Positions 25,653-33,859 of a DNA stretch of 35,851 nucleotides are shown here, in pieces. The stretch is taken from the NCBI RefSeq assembly GCF_015207105.1, contig NZ_JADEXO010000061.1, positions 1 to 35,851 on the forward strand, given 5' to 3'. The position numbers and the translations under genes were made by a program. This DNA is from a cf. Phormidesmis sp. LEGE 11477. Its GTDB lineage: Bacteria; Cyanobacteriota; Cyanobacteriia; Phormidesmidales; Phormidesmidaceae. The notes below the pieces were generated by a model. The model was not told the DNA's origin. It did not search any database and saw only the letters and a list, made by a program, of their open reading frames with translations. Numbering within the stretch: position 1 is the first letter of the stretch; each line of letters begins with the position of its first letter.

Positions 25653-27479
25653 CTAAAACAGATCGTACTGAAGCGAGAAGTAAATGCCACTATCCTGTAG
25701 GCTATCGCTGGTGCTGTCGACATCGACTAAGGGTAAGCCCCAGTCTAACCGGGCAGAAAAGTTGTCATCCCGCTGCCAAAGTAGACCAACACCTGTACCC
25801 ACTAGAACATTGTTGCCTTCTGGATTGTCGCTGTGGTTCCAGGCCGCGCCTGCATCGATAAACGGAGTGATTTGCACGACGCTGTTTTCTGAGAATCGCG
25901 CAATTGGCAGACGAGCTTCTGCAGACAAGAGCCCGCCATTATCTCTTAGAAGGATGTCTTGGCGGTAGCCTCGAACAGTTTGCTGTCCGCCTAGTCCAAA
26001 CTGTTCGGACAATAGCAGGCTATCGGCGGCAAGCTGCAGGTCACTACGCAATAAAAAGAGCGCATCTTCTCCTAGCAGGCGAACCCATTGGCCTTGGCCC
26101 CGCCAGGAAAAGAACTGGCTGTCGGGTGAGCCATCAGTATTGTTGGTGGCATTTAGCCAGCTCCCCCCAACATTGAACTGAGAGCGGGCTGCTAGAACCT
26201 GACGCTGGCTACGCTTTGCCCAGTTTTGCGAAAACCGTAGGGCGCTAACGCGAGTTTCGCCATCTTCGTCAGCGCCAGGAGACAGCGGAAAGGGGCCAAT
26301 GTTGTCGATTCCCAAGCGGGTTTTATTTTCTTTGTATGAAAAGATAAGCCCTAAGGATAGCTCTTGGGTTGGTGTTTCGATCAACGGATGGGTAACACCA
26401 ATATCAGCATAGAAAGCATTGGAGCTGATATCAAGTGCTTCAAACGTGTCATCAATCACGCGGCTTTCAGAAATGCCACCTTCAAGGGTAATGCGAGTGT
26501 TGTGAGGGCTGACCGGGATAGAGTAGCCAGCATCTAGGCTATTGCTGCCGTTGGTATTGGAGTAAGCCAGGGTGGCGCGATCGCCAATGCCAAACATATT
26601 GCCTTCTAAGAGGTTAATGCGGCGACGAAAGCTACCAATATTAGGCGATCGCCCATTATCTAGCTTTACCGAAAGCCCGAATGACTCCGCTTCGGTTATG
26701 TCCACCCGTAAGATACTCGTACCAGGCTGAACACCCGCCTGTAAGTCAGCAGACACCGTCTCGATCAGCGGATCAATCTGTAGCCGCTGCAGACCTTCTA
26801 GCAGCTTACCTGCATTAATAGGTGGCTGCGCTGCCAAGCCTAAGCGGCTGCGTACATAATCTGGATTCAGGCGGCGAGTTCCTACAATTTCAATGTCCTC
26901 GATCACACCTTCAAGCACCTGAACAGTCACTATTCCTTCCTCCAAGGTTTGAGGAGGGATGAACGCACCCGAGGTGAGAAACCCTGCATCGATGTAGCGC
27001 TGTGTGATAGCCGAGCGTATCTGTAATAGCTCATCGAAGGTAATAGGCCGACCAATATACTCCTCAAAAAGGGTCGAAAAATCCTCTGCAGAGAATACTG
27101 TGCTGCCCTCTAGTTGAATACCGCTAACTTCAAATGTTTCACCTGGGCCACTAGTTAGACCGCTAGGCGTATTAGTGCCGTCAGGCTCATCTAGTAGCTC
27201 ATCTACAGGGGGTAGTTGCGGTAGAGGCTGCGGCTCAATGAAAATCTCGTCTCGCTGCGAGCCTGGATCGATATCCGCAGGTGGCAAGGGTTCAGCCGGA
27301 ACAGACCCTGGGGGTAGATCGGGCGGTAAGTTCACCTGAGCTAAAAACTGCTGTTTCGAGACTGGTGCGGTGGAAGATTCAGATTCTATCGCCGCTATCC
27401 CCTGAGCAGGTAAAGTCATCGTGGTAGCACAATAACTTAGGCACAAAAGCTTAAATAGTCGAGGATTGGCAGAAGGCAT
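25653..27479 (-). CDS. Two-partner secretion outer-membrane transporter (ShlB/FhaC/HecB family, TpsB)
   Basis: Protein of 608 residues. A signal peptide (1-30, ending AQGIAA) is followed by a Pro-rich linker (LPPDLPPGSVPAEPLPPADI). Two POTRA-type segments lie at about 115-275 (FEVSGIQLEGSTVFSAEDFS; GVIEDIEIVGTRRLNPDYVR), and a 16-strand beta barrel fills the rest. The barrel has the family's L6-loop motif QQTVRGYRQ (RGYRQ at 503-507) and ends in a C-terminal Phe (YFSLQYDLF), as outer-membrane proteins do. It would bind the TPS domain of TpsA and export it across the outer membrane. It lies 301 bp downstream of tpsA on the same strand. No clear ribosome binding site precedes this ATG. Confidence 0.93.
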   Translation of the reverse strand: MPSANPRLFKLLCLSYCATTMTLPAQGIAAIESESSTAPVSKQQFLAQVNLPPDLPPGSVPAEPLPPADIDPGSQRDEIFIEPQPLPQLPPVDELLDEPDGTNTPSGLTSGPGETFEVSGIQLEGSTVFSAEDFSTLFEEYIGRPITFDELLQIRSAITQRYIDAGFLTSGAFIPPQTLEEGIVTVQVLEGVIEDIEIVGTRRLNPDYVRSRLGLAAQPPINAGKLLEGLQRLQIDPLIETVSADLQAGVQPGTSILRVDITEAESFGLSVKLDNGRSPNIGSFRRRINLLEGNMFGIGDRATLAYSNTNGSNSLDAGYSIPVSPHNTRITLEGGISESRVIDDTFEALDISSNAFYADIGVTHPLIETPTQELSLGLIFSYKENKTRLGIDNIGPFPLSPGADEDGETRVSALRFSQNWAKRSQRQVLAARSQFNVGGSWLNATNNTDGSPDSQFFSWRGQGQWVRLLGEDALFLLRSDLQLAADSLLLSEQFGLGGQQTVRGYRQDILLRDNGGLLSAEARLPIARFSENSVVQITPFIDAGAAWNHSDNPEGNNVLVGTGVGLLWQRDDNFSARLDWGLPLVDVDSTSDSLQDSGIYFSLQYDLF

Positions 27480-27780
27480 GACAGTGACGATGCAAAAGTG
27501 CTATGCCCTCTAATGTTCCCGATTCATCAACTTACGTACTAAGGTCGCATTGACCTTCGCGTTGACATTGGCCCTGTTCATTCGCAGGTCACGCTTTGAA
27601 TGTGATCGCTTAGTCTGAATGATTGTTCTTTCTCTGCGATCGCTTCCTGCGAGTCCAACCTTATTCGTTGCGGCCAATTTATTGCACCAACGAGCGTTTA
27701 CTCGGAGGCGTTTTTGTTGAAACAGCGTCGGAGCCAGTTTAAAAGATTAGAAGAATTGTCTATTCGTTAAGCTGCTAAAT
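27480..27780. other. Gap between tpsA and tpsB
   Basis: About 300 bp with no gene. It contains a HIP1 octamer near 27640, a small inverted repeat AAGGTC/GACCTT at 27541-27557, and two similar 9-mers (CGCATTGAC, CGCGTTGAC) at 27546-27566. The gap is long for a co-translated TPS pair, so tpsB may have its own promoter. Confidence 0.4.
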
Positions 27781-30429
27781 CTATTCCTTAGTGCTAGAGG
27801 CGCTATCAAAAGTACTCGCGCAAGTTACAAGTGAAACAGTTGGTTCAGTCCTGCTTGCTGTATCTATGAGAGCTATCTGACCATGCTCATCTATAGTCCA
27901 AGCAGTCGCTTCTGTAAGCGGGGCTTCTACCTGAATGGGCATTTCTATAGGTAGTTCTAATGACTGATTTCCAAAAGCCGAGAGATCTCTTAGGTCATTC
28001 CAGGGGCGATTGCTCGCTAACCTTTCTGGCGTCGGCGGTAGACCACCCCGACCAGAAGCAACAAATCGATTGCCTGCTGCATCCGCGCAACTGCTAGCAA
28101 TCTGGTTGCTGCTATCGGCCACTTCGCCAGGTAGCTCAACTAGGCCCGAACTAGGGTCACTTTCAAACCCTTCGACCGAAACCGTGCCACTGAGGCCAAA
28201 TTCAGAGCTGGCGGTGATATCACTTTCGGGCGTGAGCTGGTCGCGGAACTGGGTGCCTACCAAGAGCTGCGTGTCGATGTCGATATTGCCACCGTTGCCC
28301 TGGAAAGCGCTGGCGATGATATCACTATTCTCTAGCGCGACGATAGCTGGCGTAATGATAGCGAGGTTACCACCATCGCCGATTCCACCTGCTTCGGCAG
28401 AGATTCGACTGCGATCGCGCATGAGCAAGACATCTCGCGCATTCAGAAAGATATTGCCGCCGCTGCCCTGCTGCGTAGAGGCGGTAATGCCAGCATTGTT
28501 ATTGAGATCGATAGTATCGGCACTTGCTCTCAAAGTACCTGCATCTCCAGGTCCATCATTTCTGACAGTGACTTGAGCGCCGTCTTTGACAACTAGAAGC
28601 GGCGTATCAATCGTGACATCTCCTGATGCTCCCGTCGGCACCGCAGGAACTAAAATTCCAAGTCCTGCAATGAAAGCGCGGAAAGCAGGATCAACGATAT
28701 TAGCAGATGAGACAATCAAACTAGGGTTGATAGAGCCAGGAACGGTGCCGCTGACTTCTATCGACTCTGAAGCTGTCACGGTCACTGAGCCGGCGTTGCC
28801 AAAAGCTATTGTAGAAGAATCAACTCGACCGCCATCTCTGACGAGTAACTGTCGGGTACTGACGGTTAATTTCCCTGCATCACCTGTGTTGGCGCTTGAA
28901 GCCCCTATTGTGCTCGGGAAAAACCCAGAATTTATGCCGCCGACTTCTATAACATCTGATTCAACCAGTACATTGCCTCCTATTCCAGAGCCTAATGTGG
29001 CTGAAGAGATAGAACCGCCATCTATTAAGTTTAGCTGTCCTGCTGCTATATTGACATTTCCGCCAGACCCCGAACCAGTTGTTCGAGAAGAGACACCGCT
29101 GTTCACGTTCGTTAGTCTTCTAGTAGATATGCTTACATCTCCAGCTGTTCCAGAGCCGTATGAATTTGTTCTAATCGAATTAGGCTTATCAACGTCCCCT
29201 GGTTCAAGTCTGACAGCATCAGATGCGGTTACGGTAACATTGCCTCCAGGAGCGGACTGAAAAGTTTCTGCGAGAACCGAAGCTCCCGCTGTTAGCAACA
29301 ACTGCTGAGCTGAGATAGTCACATCTGCGCCCATGCCGCTACCGAGACTATTGGTTGTGAAGCCCGAGCCAAGCTCACCGCTAGCATCGCTACCATCTAG
29401 CTCAATTACATCACTCGCGTTGACCTGAATAGAACCAGACAACTGGCTACCAAAATTCTGGATCAGCGCAACAGATCCATCCTGAAAAGATAAGTGTCGC
29501 CCTTGAAGACTTATATCTCCTGCTTTAGAACCAAAAGCATAAGGTGTATCTATGCTTTCAAACAAAAGATCGCTGGCATTAATCAGCGACTGCGAAGAAA
29601 ACTGCATGTCACCAAAGCGCTGTACATTTCTATAGTCGAGAGCGTAGTTGCTAGGATCTATTATCACAACTCCCTCCCGGACAGCCCCGATCTCTATCTG
29701 TCCGCCGGGTGCGGAAACCATTCCTCCTCCAAAGGTAATATCGCTGCCAATCAAGCTTATAGTACGACCAGGCATCACCTGTAGACTCGATGAGCTGTCT
29801 ATAGCTAGGGGCAAATCTTTCAGCTTGGTATAGCCTGTGTCATTGACTTGAATACCTCTAGAAGATGCCCCCATTTGTAGTCCGGTAGGGGTACTTACGG
29901 TAAGCAACGGGCCAACAACCGCGCTGTTGGCAGTGAACTCTGTGCCATCGTCAAAGCGAATGCTCTCAGCAGTAGAGCCTATGAATGAGCCGCCGATGTC
30001 AAGCTGAGCATCTGGGCCAAACACAATCCCATTAGGGTTGAGCAGAAAGAAGTCTGGATTGTTTCCACCAATCACCTGAAGCAAGCCGTCAATATTAGAA
30101 ACGCTGCTGCCACTTACCCGAGAGAAGATGGTATCGACACTGCTAGTGCTGTCTGCGTAGCTAGCGTCGTCGAGGTCGAAGATGGCTGACCAGCTTTGAG
30201 GAGAGAAGTCTTGAAAACTATGAAAGAGATTGGTGTCTGCGACAGTGCCGCCTGTAATGGTAAAAAGATTGGTGCCAGGGGTAGCCAAAGTGCCAACTGT
30301 TGGATCGCCGTCGACGGTTTGAGCTACTGCTGGGGCGATCACGCTGAGCATCGTGGCGATCGCTGCTAAGGTCACAAATGGCTTAGAAACAGGTATAAGC
30401 GATGTCGAGCGAGTTTTTGACAGTCCCAT
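27781..30429 (-). CDS. Filamentous hemagglutinin-type exoprotein (TpsA, TPS domain plus beta helix)
   Basis: Protein of 882 residues with a signal peptide (1-36, ending APAVA-Q). The TPS secretion domain (about 37-300) includes NLFHSFQDFS, IFSRVSGSSVSNIDGLLQVI GG and FFLLNPNGIVFGPDAQLDIG with the NPNGI signature at 131-135. The rest is repetitive, with Gly/Ser/Asn-rich turns such as GSGSGGNVNIAAG and GSGIGGNVLVESD, as in a right-handed beta helix. The C-terminal part has SSCADAAGNRFVASGRGGLP PTPERL, typical of cyanobacterial members. A surface adhesin role is expected for the family; the ligand is unknown. It pairs with tpsB downstream. The long plus-strand frames opposite it are shadows. Confidence 0.93.
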   Translation of the reverse strand: MGLSKTRSTSLIPVSKPFVTLAAIATMLSVIAPAVAQTVDGDPTVGTLATPGTNLFTITGGTVADTNLFHSFQDFSPQSWSAIFDLDDASYADSTSSVDTIFSRVSGSSVSNIDGLLQVIGGNNPDFFLLNPNGIVFGPDAQLDIGGSFIGSTAESIRFDDGTEFTANSAVVGPLLTVSTPTGLQMGASSRGIQVNDTGYTKLKDLPLAIDSSSSLQVMPGRTISLIGSDITFGGGMVSAPGGQIEIGAVREGVVIIDPSNYALDYRNVQRFGDMQFSSQSLINASDLLFESIDTPYAFGSKAGDISLQGRHLSFQDGSVALIQNFGSQLSGSIQVNASDVIELDGSDASGELGSGFTTNSLGSGMGADVTISAQQLLLTAGASVLAETFQSAPGGNVTVTASDAVRLEPGDVDKPNSIRTNSYGSGTAGDVSISTRRLTNVNSGVSSRTTGSGSGGNVNIAAGQLNLIDGGSISSATLGSGIGGNVLVESDVIEVGGINSGFFPSTIGASSANTGDAGKLTVSTRQLLVRDGGRVDSSTIAFGNAGSVTVTASESIEVSGTVPGSINPSLIVSSANIVDPAFRAFIAGLGILVPAVPTGASGDVTIDTPLLVVKDGAQVTVRNDGPGDAGTLRASADTIDLNNNAGITASTQQGSGGNIFLNARDVLLMRDRSRISAEAGGIGDGGNLAIITPAIVALENSDIIASAFQGNGGNIDIDTQLLVGTQFRDQLTPESDITASSEFGLSGTVSVEGFESDPSSGLVELPGEVADSSNQIASSCADAAGNRFVASGRGGLPPTPERLASNRPWNDLRDLSAFGNQSLELPIEMPIQVEAPLTEATAWTIDEHGQIALIDTASRTEPTVSLVTCASTFDSASSTKE

Positions 30430-30585
30430 TTTGGTTGCGGGCTAGGTAAGCGGGTAGTTACCTTCAGGTTGCCCAAGAATGAGTTCACTCGCCTCAGTCG
30501 CTGCTACCTTGCCAAATCCTAGAAGCTACCGCTACTTTGAATTAGACCCAATGCTGTGGAATTGTATGCATCTGGATTTTGGCAT

Positions 30586-30978
30586 TTATTGATCGCCACT
30601 CTCCATATTTGCAAGGTCGTCTTTAGAGAACTTTTCACCTATTTTCTCAGGCAGAATATCACTCAATGGCGATTCTCGCTCGTAGGTATTCTCAGCGGTG
30701 GGCTTACTGTCTGGATTGTTGACGTTGTTATCGAGTGCATCTTCGACGATATCGCGTACGGGCTCGCCGTAGTGCTCAATAGTTTTTTCAGCGCGGGCTT
30801 CGTCCATGTCTAAATCAACGTTATAGGCCAGTGTCATAGCGGCAGTTGGCGAGACCCCTAACGGCAGCGGACTAGCGACTAAAGGGTAGGAAACTATGGT
30901 GAGGCCAATAGCCACAAAAACGCTAAACAGCCAACCACGACGTAGATTAGCAGTAAAATAAGATAGTAATTTGTTCAT
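30586..30978 (-). CDS. Hypothetical protein with N-terminal membrane segment
   Basis: I do not recognise this 130-residue protein. A basic start (MNKLLSYFTANLRRGW) and a hydrophobic stretch (LFSVFVAIGLTIVSYPLVAS) look like a signal peptide or anchor with a possible cut near VASPL. The remaining 90 residues are acidic and hydrophilic (DLDMDEARAEKTIEHYGEPV RDIVEDALDNN) and end in a disordered tail. It is probably extracytoplasmic. It lies 156 bp upstream of tpsA on the same strand and could be co-transcribed with it, but nothing in the sequence ties it to secretion. Confidence 0.6.
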   Translation of the reverse strand: MNKLLSYFTANLRRGWLFSVFVAIGLTIVSYPLVASPLPLGVSPTAAMTLAYNVDLDMDEARAEKTIEHYGEPVRDIVEDALDNNVNNPDSKPTAENTYERESPLSDILPEKIGEKFSKDDLANMESGDQ

Positions 30979-31071
30979 GATTTGATCTATATCAGGCTTC
31001 GCCAGCTCACCATCACCCCTATAGGATGACTATTGGGCTTAGCGAAGCTTGAGATGTTTCTGCCTTTGGGC

Positions 31072-31245
31072 CTATGAGGTGGTTAGCTCTGCATTGCTGT
31101 CGTGCTGTACAAAGGCGTAGTAGGCTGCGATCGCGCCCGTAATAGCATTGAACCAAACGTTGTTACCAAAGATCGGCATAATGCCAAACAGCGTACGAGA
31201 AAAGGGCAGCAAGCCTAGTACGGCCAGGGCTAGATAGCCAGTTTC
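31072..31245 (-). pseudogene. C-terminal remnant of a DUF4383 membrane protein gene
   Basis: The minus strand from 31245 to the TAG at 31072 reads ETGYLALAVLGLLPFSRTLF, GIMPIFGNNVWFNAITGAIA and AYYAFVQHDSNAELTTS. This fits the last third of cyanobacterial DUF4383 proteins, whose ends have a LPxxxxxFGLxPIFGNDVWLHALTA pattern. An in-frame TAA at 31248-31246 cuts it off; there is no ATG before the conserved part, and the expected first two membrane spans are absent upstream. A 57-codon fragment of a protein normally about 140 residues long is best called a decayed gene. Upstream lies the 18-bp repeat at 31322-31357. Confidence 0.7.
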
Positions 31246-31321
31246 TTATCTTGAAGAGTCTAGAGAGGCATTGCCTCTGTCTAAATTCAGAAGTTGAATG
31301 TCCTAGTCTCTTTCCATAGTG

Positions 31322-31357
31322 GGACAGCTCATAGTGAGTGGACAGCTCATAGTGAGA
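31322..31357. repeat. 18-bp tandem direct repeat, two copies plus a partial
   Basis: GGACAGCTCATAGTGAGT (31322-31339) is followed at once by GGACAGCTCATAGTGAGA (31340-31357); CATAGTG at 31315-31321 is a partial third unit. The array lies between the DUF4383 remnant and the end of the DoxX gene. A small inverted repeat, AGAGGC/GCCTCT, is nearby (31264-31278). Confidence 0.75.
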
Positions 31358-31376
31358 TGACATTAGGTCATTAGGA

Positions 31377-31799
31377 TTACGAGGGATCTAGCGATCGCAC
31401 ATCCGCCTCAGGCTTTGCTAGCCAATACGCCCAGGCAATTAGCACAAATTGGAACGGCAGCCGAATGCCGTGAAACCACCAGCTATCTGGGATACCTGCT
31501 AGCTTGATATGATTAAACGCCATATTGAGATTGGCCGGATAGACCGCGATGAACAGGGCCACTAGTCCCCAACCACAGAGCTGCCGCGTCGCTGGGAAAA
31601 ACAGCCCTATGCCTAGAGCAATTTCACAAACGCCGCTGATATAAACTAGCGCTGCCGGATAGGGCAACAGACCCGGCACAATTTTAATAAAAGGCTCAGG
31701 AATCACAAAATGTAGGATTCCAGCAACAATCATTAAAATCGCTAACAGGTTCCGCAGCGTTGTTTTCTTTTGTTGAACAAGATTTAGGAAAGCATCCAT
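31377..31799 (-). CDS. DoxX family membrane protein
   Basis: Protein of 140 residues with four membrane segments: LLAILMIVAGILHFVIPEPF, AALVYISGVCEIALGIGLFF, GWGLVALFIAVYPANLNMAF and LPFQFVLIAWAYWL. The GILHF in the first helix, SGVCEIALGIGLF in the second and YPANLNMA in the third are typical of the DoxX/DoxD-like group. Biochemical roles in this family are poorly defined (redox or quinone-linked functions in some members). The start ATG at 31799 is preceded by an AT-rich leader. It is separated from the TPR-dispanin gene by 247 bp. Confidence 0.88.
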   Translation of the reverse strand: MDAFLNLVQQKKTTLRNLLAILMIVAGILHFVIPEPFIKIVPGLLPYPAALVYISGVCEIALGIGLFFPATRQLCGWGLVALFIAVYPANLNMAFNHIKLAGIPDSWWFHGIRLPFQFVLIAWAYWLAKPEADVRSLDPS

Positions 31800-32046
31800 G
31801 ATTAAATTATCGAAAGCTGAATACTAGCAAAATCAGCGTTCGATCAGTCTATCGCTAGAGAGAGAAAGCAACGGCTAGACCACTTAATTTCTGTCATCAA
31901 CGGCTGTTGGATAAGAACAATGACTTCTTCCTACCGACTAGCTAAGGACAGACTTGACTTTGTATGCTTATGTGTTTGTTCTAGAAAGTAATCAGCTAAC
32001 GGATGCATCCAACGCTAGCTATAAATACCACCGGCCAAAGACATTA

Positions 32047-33228
32047 TTAGAAGTCTCTATACGATTGTTTAGCGACTTTTGTCTGTTCGGTAGATCTCAG
32101 AACAGGCATCTCTCGATCGGAGTCGTAGGAAGAATAACTGACCGATAGGAGCATAAAAAAGGAGAAGGGGATAATGCTAGCAGCGCTCAGTCCTTTTGCA
32201 ACTCTAGAAGCCCGTAGTGATTCGACGTATTTTCCCTGCTTGTAGGCTCTTTTTACCCAAGCGGCCTGAATCAATGCAGGCACCGCTAGGGGTAAAAACA
32301 TAACTATTGCGAAGAGGGCTGCCACCCAGTGGCTAGGCGGACAGGGCCGATCTTGATACAGATCATAAGACTGATTCCATTCAGGGTGGGCAGCTTTGCC
32401 TACTCGGCCAATGAGCTGAAACCGCTTTACGCCATCTAGTAGCAAGGGTGCTATATGCTTGCGAATAAGCTGAGGTAGCGCGTAATAGTTGATACCGACA
32501 CCTGCCGTCCTATGCACCTGAATCTCAAGACGATCGTTCCGGTGGTGAACTTTAGCGGTCAGGTTCTTTTCGGCTAAAGGCGCAGCTAAAACGCGACTCA
32601 GCTGAGCGTCGTAGGCAGCCTGTTGCAGATGCTTTAGATTTTGCTTGGCAGTTTCTAGCGTAAAGTCGTTGTATACGGCGCACTGCAAGTCATTTATTGC
32701 ACAGATGAGGTCTCCAGATTGATGATACAGCAACCCTCTTTGGTAATAGGCTAGGGCAAGAGTTGGATAAGCCTCTAGAGCAGCATCTAAATTAGACAGC
32801 GCATTGTCTCGATCGTTTCTTTTTAGATAGACGAGCGCTCTATGGTAGTAGGGATACGAGTAGGTGGGGCAGTAAGCGATCGCCATTGCCCAATCCTTCA
32901 TCGCCGCCGCTTCATCTCCCATTTCTTGGCATACTTTGCCTCTGTAAAAGTAAGCTTGAGCGATCGCTAAGCTACGTGAAATATTTGTATTCCGAGCGAA
33001 GCGCATAGCTGATTCAAAATCTGCGATCGCCCCTTCAGCGTTCTGCAGCTCCATCCGATTAAACCCTCTACGTACCAGGGCCGCTACTGGCTGAGGATAG
33101 CCCATATCAAGCGCTGTAGAGAACGCCTCTATTGCTCGTTGGTAAGATTGCTGCTGCTCGTACGTAACGCCGCGACGATACATTAATTTCGCCATCTGAC
33201 GCTGGCAGATGCAGGTTAAAAACGACAT
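32047..33228 (-). CDS. TPR protein with C-terminal dispanin/CD225-like membrane domain
   Basis: Protein of 393 residues. About five to six TPR units span 10-215, such as LMYRRGVTYEQQQSYQRAIE AFSTAL, AIADFESAMRFA, PYYHRALVYLKRNDRDNALS and LAYYQRGLLYHQSGDLICAI. A central alpha/beta segment (about 220-305; LTAKVHHRNDRLEIQVHRTA, LLLDGVKRFQLIGRVGKAAH) resembles a module common in cyanobacterial TPR and sensor proteins. The C-terminus has two membrane spans flanking WVKRAYKQGKYVESLRASRV AKG, which fits the CD225/dispanin pattern (hydrophobic span, short loop with a G-x-Y segment and S-x-x-AK, second span). The start could also be Met12 (MAKLMYRRG). A membrane-tethered scaffold is the simplest reading; the partner is unknown. 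Confidence 0.75.
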   Translation of the reverse strand: MSFLTCICQRQMAKLMYRRGVTYEQQQSYQRAIEAFSTALDMGYPQPVAALVRRGFNRMELQNAEGAIADFESAMRFARNTNISRSLAIAQAYFYRGKVCQEMGDEAAAMKDWAMAIAYCPTYSYPYYHRALVYLKRNDRDNALSNLDAALEAYPTLALAYYQRGLLYHQSGDLICAINDLQCAVYNDFTLETAKQNLKHLQQAAYDAQLSRVLAAPLAEKNLTAKVHHRNDRLEIQVHRTAGVGINYYALPQLIRKHIAPLLLDGVKRFQLIGRVGKAAHPEWNQSYDLYQDRPCPPSHWVAALFAIVMFLPLAVPALIQAAWVKRAYKQGKYVESLRASRVAKGLSAASIIPFSFFMLLSVSYSSYDSDREMPVLRSTEQTKVAKQSYRDF

Positions 33229-33859
33229 TGTTTAAGTACTCTATGGATTTCATCAACTGCCCGTCGGCAGAACACATCAGACGAGTGGTAGCGCTACATC
33301 GATCCGCATAGTAGCTGAACAGTAGGAAACCCCTCGTCACTCGAAAGCTGCTTGTCTTTAGGTCGTCCGCAGATAGGTCTTTCCACAGACGGCTAAATGC
33401 CCTCCTACAACTTCGACTGACGAAGGGATAAACTTAGGACTCGCAAGACCGCTGCCGGCATAAGCACAAGCACGGCGCGTTCTATGGTTGTTCTCAAAAA
33501 CAATGAGCGAAAATTATGCAAGTTTTGTAGAAATCAGAAAAAACGACGATCGCATCGACAGCTACTACACGATCTACACTTCAAACTACGCTTTATAAAA
33601 CTGTCTCTGCGATGGTACAGGCATGAGCTACCAGACGAAGATACCTCCGACAATCCAAAAATCGCTATATCTATCTTTATAGCTCCTTGTTTCTTTAGAC
33701 TGCATAATTTCGATGCCGTCAGACTGAGAGTTTATTAGGCTCACCTATACTCATCAAATACAGGAAAAAGTATGCATTCTTTTATAACGGCACGACCTGT
33801 TGCTCTACAACGCTTTTAGCCGATAAGACCGTCCTAAAGTAGCTTGGCAGAATCAATAA
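33229..33859. other. 631-bp intergenic region between divergent genes
   Basis: No gene I can support. A plus-strand frame at 33484-33738 (84 codons) is Arg/Lys/His-rich, lacks a ribosome binding site and resembles nothing known. The region separates the minus-strand TPR-dispanin gene from the plus-strand MinD-like gene and should contain both promoters, but I see no clear -35/-10 pair. Confidence 0.4.

Noticed and set aside
28010-29260. Two long plus-strand open frames (188 and 224 codons) opposite tpsA
   Set aside because: They are antisense shadows of a repetitive Gly/Ser-rich gene; the translations are Ser/Pro/Leu-rich with no family resemblance, and tpsA is clearly real.
31163-31363. 66-codon minus-strand frame over the DUF4383 remnant
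   Set aside because: It is out of frame with the conserved DUF4383 segment, and its start lies in the 18-bp tandem repeat.
33484-33738. 84-codon plus-strand frame in the gap before the MinD-like gene
   Set aside because: Two Cys (CKFC) hint at a zinc knuckle, but there is no second pair, no ribosome binding site and no family resemblance.
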